Positions 36,934-45,743 are shown, counted from the first letter of the stretch. The stretch is 64,000 nucleotides of DNA from Rhodomicrobium sp. R_RK_3 (GCF_002198715.1 NZ_MWLK01000021.1:124001-188000), one strand, 5' to 3'. Numbers and translations: made by a program. Notes: generated from the sequence alone by a model not told the origin.

Positions 36934-37183
36934 CTGGGAGGCACTTGATCGTCTGAGCGACGACGACATCGCTGCGGCCGTCGAAGGCGACGCCGATGCG
37001 ATGCCGCTGGATATTGATTGGTCGGGCGCCGAACTTAAGGTTCCGCCGCCTAAAAAAGCCATCAGCATCCGTCTGGACGAGGATATCGTCGACTATTTCA
37101 GGAAGACCGGGCCGGGTTATCAGACCCGGATCAATGCGGTTCTGAGGCATTATCTAGAACGGCGGCGCGGGAAAACCCTCTAA
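36875..37183 (+). CDS. brnA: BrnA family antitoxin
   Basis: A 102-residue partner of BrnT. The N-terminal half is charged (RSKEKPRQGKTDWEALDRL, then the acidic DDDIAAAVEGDADAM); the C-terminal part is a ribbon-helix-helix-like DNA-binding domain: KKAISIRLDEDIVDYFRKTG, YQTRINAVLRHYLERR. The stop TAA at 37181-37183 overlaps the stop codon of the convergent citE-like gene by two bases. It likely autoregulates the pair. Confidence 0.9.
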   Translation: MKEKPITKRSKEKPRQGKTDWEALDRLSDDDIAAAVEGDADAMPLDIDWSGAELKVPPPKKAISIRLDEDIVDYFRKTGPGYQTRINAVLRHYLERRRGKTL

Positions 37184-38061
37184 GCGTTCTCCCGCGCGGC
37201 GATCGCATCGGCGATGGCGACCGTCCGCTCGGCGATCTCGGCGTGCATCAGCTCCACCATCCGCCCGTCGAGACTGATCACCCCCTTACCCAAATTCTCG
37301 GGCAAAGCAAAGGCTGCGATGATTTTCCGGGCGCTCTCGACCTCCTCGGCGGAAGGGCTGAACACCGCGTTGCAGGGCTCGATCTGGCTGGGGTGGATGA
37401 GCGTCTTGCCGTCCATGCCGAGCAGGCGACCCTGCTCCAGCTCGGCCCGCAGGCCCGCTTCGTCGCCGATGCCGTTGAAGACGCCGTCGAGCACTTCGAT
37501 GCCGTAGGCGCGGCCCGCCGCGATGCAGGTCGACAGCCAGCTCAGCATGCCGATGCGGCCGCCAGCGAGCGAAGCGCGGGTTTCCTTGGCGATGTCGTTG
37601 GTGCCCATGACGAAGGCCACGAGCGGATAGGTGCCGGGACCGGCGGCGGCGATGGCGGCGGCGTTGAGGATGGCGAGCGGCGTCTCCATCATCGCCCAGA
37701 GCGGCTGGGACGGGGCAACGCCTGCCCCTTGCAGCACCGCGCGCACGGCCTCCAGATCGGCCGCCGCCTGGACTTTCGGCAGCAGGATGGCGTCGGCTCC
37801 GGCGATAGCGGCGGCCTTCAGATCGGCCTCGCCCCAAGGGGTCGCCAGCCCGTTGACCCGGATCACGATCTCGCGCCCGCCGTAGCCGCCGCCCTTCACC
37901 GCCGCGACGACCTGCTCGCGCGCCGCCTCTTTCGCCTCCGGCGCCACGGCATCTTCAAGGTCCAGAATCAGGGCATCGGCCGGGAGGGTCTTGGCTTTTT
38001 CGAGCGCGCGCGCATTGGAGCCGGGCATGTACAGGACGCTGCGGCGGGGGCGAATGGTCAT
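37180..38061 (-). CDS. HpcH/HpaI aldolase/citrate lyase beta (CitE-like) family CoA-ester lyase
   Basis: A 293-residue TIM-barrel enzyme: RRSVLYMPGSNARALEKAKT, ALILDLEDAVAPEAKEAARE, GADAILLPKV, MMETPLAILNAA and KTLIHPSQIEPCNAVFSP. Members split malyl-CoA, methylmalyl-CoA, citramalyl-CoA or citryl-CoA-type substrates; which one here is unknown. The C-terminus (last 44 residues) is repeated as a fragment 900 bp away, on the far side of a BrnT/BrnA module, so this end may have been replaced or restored when that module arrived. No other citrate-lyase genes adjoin it. Confidence 0.9.
   Translation of the reverse strand: MTIRPRRSVLYMPGSNARALEKAKTLPADALILDLEDAVAPEAKEAAREQVVAAVKGGGYGGREIVIRVNGLATPWGEADLKAAAIAGADAILLPKVQAAADLEAVRAVLQGAGVAPSQPLWAMMETPLAILNAAAIAAAGPGTYPLVAFVMGTNDIAKETRASLAGGRIGMLSWLSTCIAAGRAYGIEVLDGVFNGIGDEAGLRAELEQGRLLGMDGKTLIHPSQIEPCNAVFSPSAEEVESARKIIAAFALPENLGKGVISLDGRMVELMHAEIAERTVAIADAIAARENA
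37191..37322. repeat. Direct repeat, right copy, 132 bp
   Basis: The copy that forms the true 3' end of the citE-like gene; see 36291 for the left copy. The repeated segment ends 9 bp before the stop codon, and the 3' codons diverge (REN-A here, R-G in the left copy). Confidence 0.95.
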
Positions 38062-38165
38062 GTTTTACCCTTGAGTTTGGGAGCTCTGGAGGTAGTGTCG
38101 GCGTTGCTACTCAAAATAGCTGAGGCACCCCGGCCGCAAAAGGCCCGATTGCAGAAAGCCCCCCG

Positions 38166-38993
38166 ATGCCGACCATTCTCAGCCTGTCCTCGCAAGTTGC
38201 ACGCGGCCATGTCGGCCATTCGGCGGCGGTGTTCGCCTGGCAAAGGCTCGGGCTCGAGGTCGTGGCCCTGCCGACCATCATTTTGTCCAACCGTCCCGAC
38301 TATCCGCACCGGGCGGGCGAGCGCGTCCGGCCTGAGCTTCTGGGCGAGATGATCGAGGCGCTGGACGCCAATGGCTGGCTCGGCGGGATCGACGCGGTGT
38401 TCACCGGCTATCTGCCGAGCGCGGCGCACGTGGAGGTGGCGCGGGCGCTGGTCGAACGGCTGCGAGCGGCGAAGCCTGGGCTGTTCTATTGCTGCGACCC
38501 GATTATCGGCGACGAGCCGGGCGGGCTCTACATCGCCGAGGACGCCGCCAAGGCGATCCGCAGCGAACTCCTGCCGCTCGCCGATCTGATCACGCCGAAC
38601 CGCTTCGAACTGGGGTGGCTGACGGGGCAGGGCGTCGCGACGCGCGATGAAGTGCTGGCGGCGGCGGCCACTGCCGGCGCCATGGTGCTGGCGACCTCGG
38701 TGCCGGGCGAGACCGAAGCCGAGCTCATCAATCTGCTGGCGGCGGGCGGCCATGCCTGGCGCTGCGCCGTCGCCCGGCGCGATGAGGTGCCGCATGGGAC
38801 GGGCGATCTGCTGGCGGCGTTCATGCTGGCCTATCTCATGCGCTCGCGCACGCCGCCGGATGCCCTGTCCATGGCGACGGGCGGGCTGGAGGCAGTGATC
38901 GACGCCAGCATCGGCGAAGAGGAGCTGAACCTCATCGGCGCACAGGACCGCTGGGCGTTGCCCGCGCCCTGGCCCGTCGAGCCCGTCGCGTGA
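38166..38993 (+). CDS. pdxY: Pyridoxal kinase
   Basis: A 275-residue kinase of the PdxK/PdxY group that makes pyridoxal 5'-phosphate in the B6 salvage route. Marks are SSQVARGHVGHSAAVFAWQR, LSNRPDYPHRAGE, the GYLPSA turn, CDPIIGDEPGGLY and the closing anion-hole PHGTGDLLAAFML. The DUF429 gene follows after 24 bp. Confidence 0.93.
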   Translation: MPTILSLSSQVARGHVGHSAAVFAWQRLGLEVVALPTIILSNRPDYPHRAGERVRPELLGEMIEALDANGWLGGIDAVFTGYLPSAAHVEVARALVERLRAAKPGLFYCCDPIIGDEPGGLYIAEDAAKAIRSELLPLADLITPNRFELGWLTGQGVATRDEVLAAAATAGAMVLATSVPGETEAELINLLAAGGHAWRCAVARRDEVPHGTGDLLAAFMLAYLMRSRTPPDALSMATGGLEAVIDASIGEEELNLIGAQDRWALPAPWPVEPVA

Positions 38994-39017
38994 TCTCGTT
39001 CTTACATTGAGAGCGGG

Positions 39018-39779
39018 ATGACGAGCGGAAAACCGGTTCCCACTTTTCCTTATCCCGCTCTTGTCGCCGGCGTCGACGGCTGCCGCGCGGGCTGGGTCTG
39101 CGTGCTGGCCGATGCGGAGACGGGCGCGCCGCGCGAGGCGTTTATCGCCAGGCACATTGCCGAGATCGCCGCGCTGGAGGGCGTCGTGCGGATCGCCATC
39201 GACATCCCGATCGGCATCCCGGATTTTGCGCGCAGCGGCGGGCGCGGCTGCGATACGGCCTTGCGCCGAAACCTTGGCGAGCGGCAATCGTCGGTCTTCA
39301 CCGTGCCCGCCCGCGCCGCCTTGGCCGAGGCCGATTATTGGCGCGCCTGCGATGCCGCCGCCGCCCATTCGGATCCGCCGCGCAAGGTCTCCAAGCAGTG
39401 CTTCCACATCTTCCCGAAAATCCGCGAGGTGGATGCGCTGATGCGGCCGGAATTGCAGGCGCGGATCGTCGAATGCCATCCGGAAGGCGCGTTCTGGGCG
39501 ATGAACGGGATGCGGCCGCTGACCGAGCCGAAGAAGGTCAAGTCGCGCGGCTATCCGGCGGGGCTGGCATTGCGGCGAGGGCTGCTGCAGGCGGCCGGCT
39601 ATCCGGCGGAGTTCCTGAGCGCGCGCCGCTTCCGCGCCGCCGAGGCCGGGGAGGACGATATGCTCGACGCCTGCGCCTGCGCCTGGACGGCGCGCCGCGT
39701 TCTGCGCGGCGAGGCGCGCAGGTTCCCGGATGAGCCGCTGCTGGATCCGAAGGGATTGCGGATGGAGATCTGGGCGTGA
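39018..39779 (+). CDS. DUF429 family protein
   Basis: A 253-residue protein with an RNase H-like order of acids: VDGCRAGWVCV at the start, then IAIDIPIGIPD, GGRGCDTALRR, SSVFTVPARAAL, ECHPEGAFWAMNG and EDDMLDACACAWTARR with the last Asp. The group is thought to be nuclease-like, but no activity is established. Transcribed after pdxY (24 bp gap). It ends convergently with the TauE gene. Confidence 0.88.
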   Translation: MTSGKPVPTFPYPALVAGVDGCRAGWVCVLADAETGAPREAFIARHIAEIAALEGVVRIAIDIPIGIPDFARSGGRGCDTALRRNLGERQSSVFTVPARAALAEADYWRACDAAAAHSDPPRKVSKQCFHIFPKIREVDALMRPELQARIVECHPEGAFWAMNGMRPLTEPKKVKSRGYPAGLALRRGLLQAAGYPAEFLSARRFRAAEAGEDDMLDACACAWTARRVLRGEARRFPDEPLLDPKGLRMEIWA

Positions 39780-39789
39780 GCGGCGCGGC

Positions 39790-40539
39790 TTAGAAGAAAA
39801 TACAGGTCACGAAAGTATAAGTGCCCAGCAAAACCAGGCATACGAAGAAGATTTTCCGGAATTGTCCTTCCGGCAATCGCTGCCGGAAGAGCTGCCCGCC
39901 ATAATAGCCCAGCATCGCCGGGATCAGCGCCAGCCCCGACAGCAGGGCGTGCGTCCCCGTCATGACGCTGTGCCCCGTCAACGAGACGCCCAGCGACATG
40001 CTGGCGACGAGAAACAGGATGCCCATCGCCTGGATCAGCTCGTCGCGGCTGAGGCGGAGGGCTTCCAGATACAAGGTGCCGGGGATGATGTACGACCCCG
40101 TCAGGCCGTTGACGATGCCGTTCAGGAAGCCGATCACCGGAGACAGCCAGACTTCCGCGCGCCCAGGCGGCGGCGGGGCAGGGCGCAATAGGCCCGCCAA
40201 GGCGTAAAGCGTCAGGATGGCGCCGAAAATGCCGCTCATCAGCCGCTGGTTGCTCGACGCCAGCACTTCCACGCCGAACCAGGTGCCGACGCATAGCATC
40301 GCCAGCAACGGCCAGAAGCGCTTGACCAGCGCCACGCCGCGCCCGCCGTCGAGCGCCTGCCAGATATTGGTCGCGATGGCCGGGATGACGACCAGGGGAA
40401 TCGCGTCGCGCGGCTCGATGGCGTTGATCAGCACCGCGATGGCGACGGTCGGCAGGCCGACGCCGACCAGCCCCTTGATGCCGCCCGCGAGCAGGAACGC
40501 GCCCAGCACGAGGGCGAGCAGTGAGGGAGTGAATTCCAC
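39790..40539 (-). CDS. TauE/SafE family membrane permease
   Basis: A 249-residue protein of about eight hydrophobic segments with the duplicated TauE/SafE pattern: GGIKGLVGVGLPTVAIAVL early, and the second copy at GFLNGIVNGLTGSYIIPGTL. These permeases export or import sulfite, sulfoacetate or other organic anions. The taurine transporter lies 11 kb away, so no direct link can be drawn. It is transcribed downstream of asd (70 bp gap). Confidence 0.9.
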   Translation of the reverse strand: MEFTPSLLALVLGAFLLAGGIKGLVGVGLPTVAIAVLINAIEPRDAIPLVVIPAIATNIWQALDGGRGVALVKRFWPLLAMLCVGTWFGVEVLASSNQRLMSGIFGAILTLYALAGLLRPAPPPPGRAEVWLSPVIGFLNGIVNGLTGSYIIPGTLYLEALRLSRDELIQAMGILFLVASMSLGVSLTGHSVMTGTHALLSGLALIPAMLGYYGGQLFRQRLPEGQFRKIFFVCLVLLGTYTFVTCIFF

Positions 40540-40609
40540 GGGAAGATGACGCTGACTTGGGGCGGGGAAGCCGCGCCGCAGGCATATGGCCCGCCGCGCG
40601 GAAAAGCGA

Positions 40610-41641
40610 TCAGGCGGCTTCGCGCGCCTTCAGCAACTGCCGGTTGATGATGAGCTCGGCGATCTGCACCGTGTTGAGCGAGGCCCCTTTGCGCAGATTA
40701 TCCGACACGATCCACAGCGACAGGCCGTTCTCCACGGTCTGGTCCTCGCGGATGCGCGAGACATAGGTGGCGTAGTCGCCGACGCATTCGACCGGCGTCA
40801 CGTAGCCGCCGTCCTCCTGCTTGTCGACCACCAGCACGCCCGGCGCCTCGCGCAGGATGTCGCGCGCTTCCTGGGCCGAGATCGGCTTCTCGAACTCGAT
40901 ATTGACCGCTTCGGAATGGCCGACGAACACCGGCACGCGAACGCAGGTCGCCGTCAGCTTGATTTTCGGGTCGAGGATCTTCTTGGTCTCGACCATCATC
41001 TTCCATTCCTCGCGCGTCGAGCCGTCTTCCATGAAGCGGTCGATATGCGGGATGACGTTGAAGGCGATCTGCTTGGTGAAGACTTCCGCGGTGGGCGGAT
41101 CGGTGACGAAGATGCCCTTGGTCTGCGTCCACAGCTCGTCCATCGCATCCTTGCCCGCGCCCGACACCGACTGATAGGTGGCGACGACCACGCGCTTGAT
41201 GACGGCGGCGTCATGCAGCGGCTTCAGCGCGACGACGAGTTGTGCGGTCGAGCAGTTCGGATTGGCGATGATGTTCTTCTTGCGGAAGCCGGCGACGGCA
41301 TCGGCATTCACCTCCGGCACGATCAGCGGCACGTCCATGTCGTAGCGCCATGCGGAGGAATTATCGATGACGACGCAGCCGGTCGCGGCGATGCGCGGCG
41401 CCCATTCCTTCGAAATGTCTCCGCCCGCCGACAAGAGCGCGAAGTCGCATTGCGAGAAGTCGAAGGTCTCCAGATCTTTGCATTTGAGCGTTTTGTCGCC
41501 GAAAGACACCTCGAGCCCCTGCGACCGGCGCGAGGCGATGGCAAACACCTCCTTGGCCGGAAATTCGCGTTCGGCCAGGATATTCAGCATTTCGCGGCCC
41601 ACATTGCCCGTGGCGCCGACGACGGCGACATTGTAGCTCAT
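40610..41641 (-). CDS. asd: Aspartate-semialdehyde dehydrogenase
   Basis: Reduces aspartyl-phosphate to the semialdehyde for lysine, diaminopimelate, threonine and methionine synthesis. The 343-residue protein has the N-terminal Rossmann motif VAVVGATGNVGREML, the active-site Cys in NPNCSTAQLVVAL and the substrate His region (FVGHSEAVNIEFEK). The ATG at 41641 follows AGGAAG; the open frame beyond (to 42046) is not conserved. Confidence 0.96.
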   Translation of the reverse strand: MSYNVAVVGATGNVGREMLNILAEREFPAKEVFAIASRRSQGLEVSFGDKTLKCKDLETFDFSQCDFALLSAGGDISKEWAPRIAATGCVVIDNSSAWRYDMDVPLIVPEVNADAVAGFRKKNIIANPNCSTAQLVVALKPLHDAAVIKRVVVATYQSVSGAGKDAMDELWTQTKGIFVTDPPTAEVFTKQIAFNVIPHIDRFMEDGSTREEWKMMVETKKILDPKIKLTATCVRVPVFVGHSEAVNIEFEKPISAQEARDILREAPGVLVVDKQEDGGYVTPVECVGDYATYVSRIREDQTVENGLSLWIVSDNLRKGASLNTVQIAELIINRQLLKAREAA

Positions 41642-41766
41642 TTTAAAATTCTTCCTGAGTTTTACGAACGGGGCTTTGTACGCCTCATAGATGGTGTTGT
41701 CCATTGGCTGGGCAAGGCGGATCATGCGGCCGGTTGCGCGGAACATCCCGTCGGCGGCGGTCAGGC

Positions 41767-42147
41767 CTATTGCTTCCGGGTGGGGCCGAAGTCGCTGCCG
41801 GCTCGTCCGGTCCACCTGCCCGTTTTCAGGCACGCCGCCTTTCTCGCATCGCAGCCTTTCGCGCCATTCCCGGCGCTGAGGCATCGCTGATGGCGCTCCG
41901 AGCAGGTTGGCACGGGATCGCCCTCGCATTGAGGCCCCATCTGCCTGAAATTGTAGCAGCCGCTCTGCTGACAGAGGCCGATGCGGCCCGCGCAGGTGTC
42001 GTTGCACGTCGCCTTGGACACGCCGGTTGGGCAAGTGGTCCGGCACACCTTATGCCAGCGGGCGCAAAACTCGGCGCGGCTCTCGGCTTTAGCCAAGACA
42101 CAGCAGAAGACGAGCGCCAGCACGAGGAAGACAATGCGCTGCATCAC
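41767..42147 (-). CDS. Cys-rich exported protein, paralogue 1
   Basis: A 126-residue protein with a signal peptide (about 1-21). The mature part shows the spacing C-x6-C-R-x2-C-x8-C-x3-C-x6-C-x4-C-Y in its first half and further Cys pairs downstream (12 Cys in the whole mature chain). The protein at 44324 shows the same spacing. I do not know the family; probable disulfide-stabilised periplasmic or secreted product. Confidence 0.7.
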   Translation of the reverse strand: MMQRIVFLVLALVFCCVLAKAESRAEFCARWHKVCRTTCPTGVSKATCNDTCAGRIGLCQQSGCYNFRQMGPQCEGDPVPTCSERHQRCLSAGNGAKGCDARKAACLKTGRWTGRAGSDFGPTRKQ

Positions 42148-42372
42148 ACCCTCCCCAGTCAGTCATTGATCCTTCTACGGGGCACCATAAATTCCGACCC
42201 TGAGCAATAGCACAGTTGTTCGTCGAGAAATGTGGTGTCCATCCGATAGGGCAGGAAGAATTTGTTGCGGCGAACCATATCTCGGCCGGCGTTGGGCCGT
42301 CCATTCGGGGCTTCCCGGAGGCGGGCGGATCTACACGGACTCTTCATGTCCGGTGCCTAGGATAACGCCGCG

Positions 42373-43143
42373 GTGCGTTGGAGATGGGTTGCTGAAATGA
42401 GTTGCGTCGGCTGCCGTGACGGTGTTGGGTTCGACATGCCCATCACCATGGCCTTTCAGCCCATCGTCAATGTGGAGGCGCAGCAAATCTTCGGCCATGA
42501 GGCGCTGGTGCGCGGGCCGGACGGGCAGGGCGCGGGCTATGTGCTTGAGCAAGTCTCCGATGACAACCGCTATGCTTTCGATCAGCTCTGCCGGACCACC
42601 GCCATCGAGCTTGCCGCCAAGCTCGACATTTCCGGGCGCGGCGAGTGCGTCTCGATCAACTTTCTCCCCAACGCTGTCTACGAGCCGACCGCCTGCATTC
42701 AACTGACGCTTGCTGCCGCCTTGCGCACGGGTTTCCCCCTCGACCGCATCATCTTCGAATTCACCGAGAGCGAAAGCTACGAGCCGGCCCATATTCTCAA
42801 TATCCTGCAGTCCTACCGGGCGCAGGGGCTGAAAACGGCGATCGACGATTTCGGCGCCGGCTATGCGGGGCTTGGCCTCCTCACCAAGTTCCAGCCTGAT
42901 CTGGTCAAGCTGGATATGGAGCTGATCCGCGACATCGACACCAACAGCGTGAAGCGGACCGTGGTCAAGAACACGCTCGCCATGCTGCGCGACCTCGGCA
43001 TCAACACGATTTGCGAGGGCGTCGAGACGATCGGCGAATATGACGTGCTGCGCGATCTGGATGTTTGCCTGATGCAGGGCTTTTTGTTCGCCCGGCCCGC
43101 TTTGTCGAGCCTGGCCATTCCGGCATGGCCGGACCACGCATAG
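42373..43143 (+). CDS. Stand-alone EAL domain c-di-GMP phosphodiesterase
   Basis: A 256-residue protein that is almost all EAL domain. Catalytic positions are in place: EALVRG, NFLPNA (Asn), FEFTESE (Glu), IDDFGAGYAG (Asp-Asp), LVKLDM (Lys), EGVET (Glu) and MQGFLFARP (Gln). The YAFDQLCR sequence and general order resemble EAL domains of the BlrP1 type, but no BLUF photosensor precedes it; the N-terminus has only CVGCRD, a possible redox or metal patch. It degrades c-di-GMP to pGpG. A second ATG at 42397 is possible. Confidence 0.88.
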   Translation: MRWRWVAEMSCVGCRDGVGFDMPITMAFQPIVNVEAQQIFGHEALVRGPDGQGAGYVLEQVSDDNRYAFDQLCRTTAIELAAKLDISGRGECVSINFLPNAVYEPTACIQLTLAAALRTGFPLDRIIFEFTESESYEPAHILNILQSYRAQGLKTAIDDFGAGYAGLGLLTKFQPDLVKLDMELIRDIDTNSVKRTVVKNTLAMLRDLGINTICEGVETIGEYDVLRDLDVCLMQGFLFARPALSSLAIPAWPDHA

Positions 43144-43155
43144 CGCGGCATTCCG

Positions 43156-44109
43156 TCAATATCGCCAAAAACTTCTTTCCTGGGGCGTCGGCCATTTGCA
43201 TCCCGGCATCAGGCACCTTTTCGGCGTCCCCGGCTGGGCGGCGGAGCGCTTTGCCCAAAGCGGGTGCGAGGGGTCCTGGAGGACGCGCGAGGGGAGCGCC
43301 GCGGTGACCGTCGGCTTGCTGGGGGGCGATGGCTCGGCCTCCACCGGCTCCGGGAGAGACGCCGTCGCTTGCTCCGAAATGTCCGGCATGGCGCTTGGCG
43401 CCGGGGTCGGCTCGCGGCTCATCGGCTCCGATCCGGCCCTATGGTCAGGTGGAGATTTCACAAGTGGCGGCGCGGCGGGTTCCAATGAGGCGAGTTCGGC
43501 CTCCGGAGGCAGCAAGGGCGCCTTCTCCGGCAGCGGCGGCAGCAATGCCGGCGGCGGAGCAAGACGGGGCGGCCCCGCCAGCGCGGCCGCGAGGGCGGGC
43601 AGCCCGTCCCCCTGTCTCGGCGACACGGCCGGCTCGGCTTGCGGCAGCGGCTCAAAAGGCTGGACGAACGGCACAACCGTGATCGTCTTGACCTCCCGGA
43701 AACGCTTCGGTGCCTGCGCCCTCAGTGTTTCAACGGCCCATTCCTGGCAGAGGTCCGCCGGCGTGGTGCGAAACAGCTCGGCCACACTGGCAATGTCGCG
43801 CCGGCGCCCGATGTCCCAGAAACCGTCCTCGCCGGCCTGCTGGGCGCGCTCGCCCTGCTCACGGTCGAAGGTCTCGCTCGAGGGCAGCTCGCGCAAGGTG
43901 GTCTCGACGGCCGTGATGGCCTGGTCGGCGATGGTCGGCTCGAGCAACCGCTTGGTCCGGCAATAGCGGATCAGCCCGATCTTGTTGCGCCCGGCCTCGT
44001 AGACAATATCGTTTTCGTTGAACTGCTGGGCCCAAACTCTGTGCGAGGGAAGAAAGCAGAATGTCAGCCCAAGCAGCATAAAGAGTGATGGGAGTTGGAA
44101 CATACGCAC
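43156..44109 (-). CDS. Pro-rich exported protein of unknown function, 317 aa
   Basis: The signal peptide is about residues 1-28 (cut after VWAQ). A 120-residue domain follows, with paired Cys (RYCRTKR and DLCQEWA) and helices; then a Pro/Ala/Glu linker (about 155-270), ending in a Cys pair CLMPGCKW. The layout resembles envelope-spanning or surface proteins. The family is not recognised. It ends 12 bp after the stop of the opposite EAL gene. Confidence 0.7.
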   Translation of the reverse strand: MRMFQLPSLFMLLGLTFCFLPSHRVWAQQFNENDIVYEAGRNKIGLIRYCRTKRLLEPTIADQAITAVETTLRELPSSETFDREQGERAQQAGEDGFWDIGRRRDIASVAELFRTTPADLCQEWAVETLRAQAPKRFREVKTITVVPFVQPFEPLPQAEPAVSPRQGDGLPALAAALAGPPRLAPPPALLPPLPEKAPLLPPEAELASLEPAAPPLVKSPPDHRAGSEPMSREPTPAPSAMPDISEQATASLPEPVEAEPSPPSKPTVTAALPSRVLQDPSHPLWAKRSAAQPGTPKRCLMPGCKWPTPQERSFWRY

Positions 44110-44127
44110 CTCACCGCAGGTGGCATA

Positions 44128-44139
44128 TTTGTATACAAA
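44128..44139. promoter_or_regulatory. Perfect 12-bp palindrome in divergent promoter region
   Basis: TTTGTATACAAA lies between the divergent Pro-rich gene (44109) and the Cys-rich gene (44324), in a short AT-rich patch. It could serve as a shared operator. No regulator gene adjoins it. Confidence 0.4.
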
Positions 44140-44323
44140 CTTGCGGCGCCATGATGGCGAAATCGCGACGCTTCATGGCATGTGGTTCATACGCATGACG
44201 AAAAGCGGTCAGGCGAGCGCCCGGATTGCGACCGCGATTGTGCGAAAAATGCCTATCTGTCAACACAGTAAAGGCACGAAATAATCGTTAGCTGGCGCGT
44301 TGGGGTTTTTGGCGGAGGCCGGG

Positions 44324-44674
44324 GTGCGCTGGGCTAATCGATTATGCTGCTGTCTGTTCCTGGCTTTCGTCGTCGCGGGCGCCGGCGCGCCGCTTCACGC
44401 GACCGACCTGAAGTCACCCCATAAAACCTATCCGGACGAACGGCTCAACGCGGACGACGGGCCGACGGCGGACGATGTGGTGGAGTTCTGCTACGGCCAG
44501 CGCCGGATCTGCCGCAAGGTCTGCTATCTCCGCTTCCGCGACGACCTGATTGGCTGCCCACAATCCTGCGACAGCCGCGTGTCCCGTTGCGCCACCACAG
44601 GCTGCTACAGGTGGTCGGAGGCCGAAATCATCATCGCCGGCCGGTTCGGGGGCTATCAATGCCCTTCGAGATAG
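44324..44674 (+). CDS. Cys-rich exported protein, paralogue 2
   Basis: A 116-residue protein starting at GTG 44324, with GGAGG five bases before; a TTG at 44300 is an alternative. The signal segment is LCCCLFLAFVVAGAG. The mature part has C-x6-C-R-x2-C-x10-C-x3-C-x6-C-x4-C-Y, the same spacing as the protein at 41767 apart from two residues in one loop. Function unknown. It is followed by the convergent AbrB-type permease. Confidence 0.68.
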   Translation: MRWANRLCCCLFLAFVVAGAGAPLHATDLKSPHKTYPDERLNADDGPTADDVVEFCYGQRRICRKVCYLRFRDDLIGCPQSCDSRVSRCATTGCYRWSEAEIIIAGRFGGYQCPSR

Positions 44675-44708
44675 GTCGGGCAAGGGCGGCCGGTGCGGTC
44701 CGCCTTGG

Positions 44709-45743
44709 TCAGATCGCCGGATCGCGCAGGTAATATTTCACGATCACCGGCAAGAGCAGCGACAGGCCGAGAAAGCGCACCAATTGATGGGTGGCGACGA
44801 AGGCCGGGTCCAGCCCGAGCACGAAGGCGAGGATGGTCATCGCCTCGATGCCGCCGGGCGCGAAGGCGACGATGACCTGTCCGAAGGGCAGGCCGAGCGT
44901 CGAGGCGACCACCACGGCGCCGACGGCTGAGATCAGCAGGGCGATCAGAAACGATCCCATGGACGGCACGAAGGCCTGCAGCAGGAAGCTGATGCGCGTG
45001 CCGATGAAGCGGACGCCGATGGTGCAGCCGAGCAGGAGCTGGCAGGGGATGAGGAAGCCGGGCGGCATCGAGCCGACCAGCCCGCCGGACAGATGCAGGA
45101 TAGCGCCGCTGACCATGCCGCCGAACAGCATGCCGGCCGGAAAATTGCGCTTCTCCAGGAGATAGCCGATGACGCCGCCGACGGCCGCTTCGACCAGCAC
45201 GCCGAGATAGCCGCTGACCTGCGGCACCGGGAGGCGATCGGCGGCGACGGACAGGGTGATGAGCGAAGGCAGGACGGCGAGCAGCGCCACGATGCGCAGC
45301 ATCTGCGCCACCACCACCAGCCGCGTATCGGCCGAGGAGCGCAGCGACATCGCCACCACATAGGAGAGCGCGCCGGGGACGGAGGCGAACAGGGCGGTCG
45401 CGCGGCTCCATTTGCCGTAGAGGATGAGAAACGCCGCCGACCCCAGGATGACGAAGACCACCGTCACGCCGAGGATGCCGATGCTGATCGGCCAGCGCGC
45501 CACATTCTCCATGATCGCCGGCGTGAAGCCCGAGCCGATCGAGACGCCGAGCATCAGGAACACCACCTGCCGGACGATGACGGGCATGTAGACCGGCAGC
45601 CCGGCGAGCGCCAGCGCGGAGACCGTCAACATGCTGCCGGTCAGCCATGCGGCGGGCGTGCCGAGCGCGTGCAGAGACAGCGAGCCCGCGACCCCGGCCG
45701 CGAGCGTGAAGGCGACATGGCGCGCCTTTTCCCAAGAGATCAT
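44709..45743 (-). CDS. AbrB-family membrane transporter
   Basis: A 344-residue membrane protein of about ten segments, the family often labelled putative ammonia monooxygenase / AbrB transporter. The two halves repeat the pattern (LTGSMLTVSALALAGLPV and PPGFLIPCQLLLGCTIGVRF), a sign of duplicated topology. The substrate is unknown. The start at 45743 is chosen because the upstream in-frame codon at 45803 is TTG and the extension is hydrophilic. It lies 87 bp after the stop of the DUF-type gene on the same strand. Confidence 0.85.
   Translation of the reverse strand: MISWEKARHVAFTLAAGVAGSLSLHALGTPAAWLTGSMLTVSALALAGLPVYMPVIVRQVVFLMLGVSIGSGFTPAIMENVARWPISIGILGVTVVFVILGSAAFLILYGKWSRATALFASVPGALSYVVAMSLRSSADTRLVVVAQMLRIVALLAVLPSLITLSVAADRLPVPQVSGYLGVLVEAAVGGVIGYLLEKRNFPAGMLFGGMVSGAILHLSGGLVGSMPPGFLIPCQLLLGCTIGVRFIGTRISFLLQAFVPSMGSFLIALLISAVGAVVVASTLGLPFGQVIVAFAPGGIEAMTILAFVLGLDPAFVATHQLVRFLGLSLLLPVIVKYYLRDPAI

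Noticed and set aside
36291-37322. Insertion sequence ends
   Set aside because: The repeats are direct copies of coding sequence, not inverted terminal repeats, and no transposase frame is inside.
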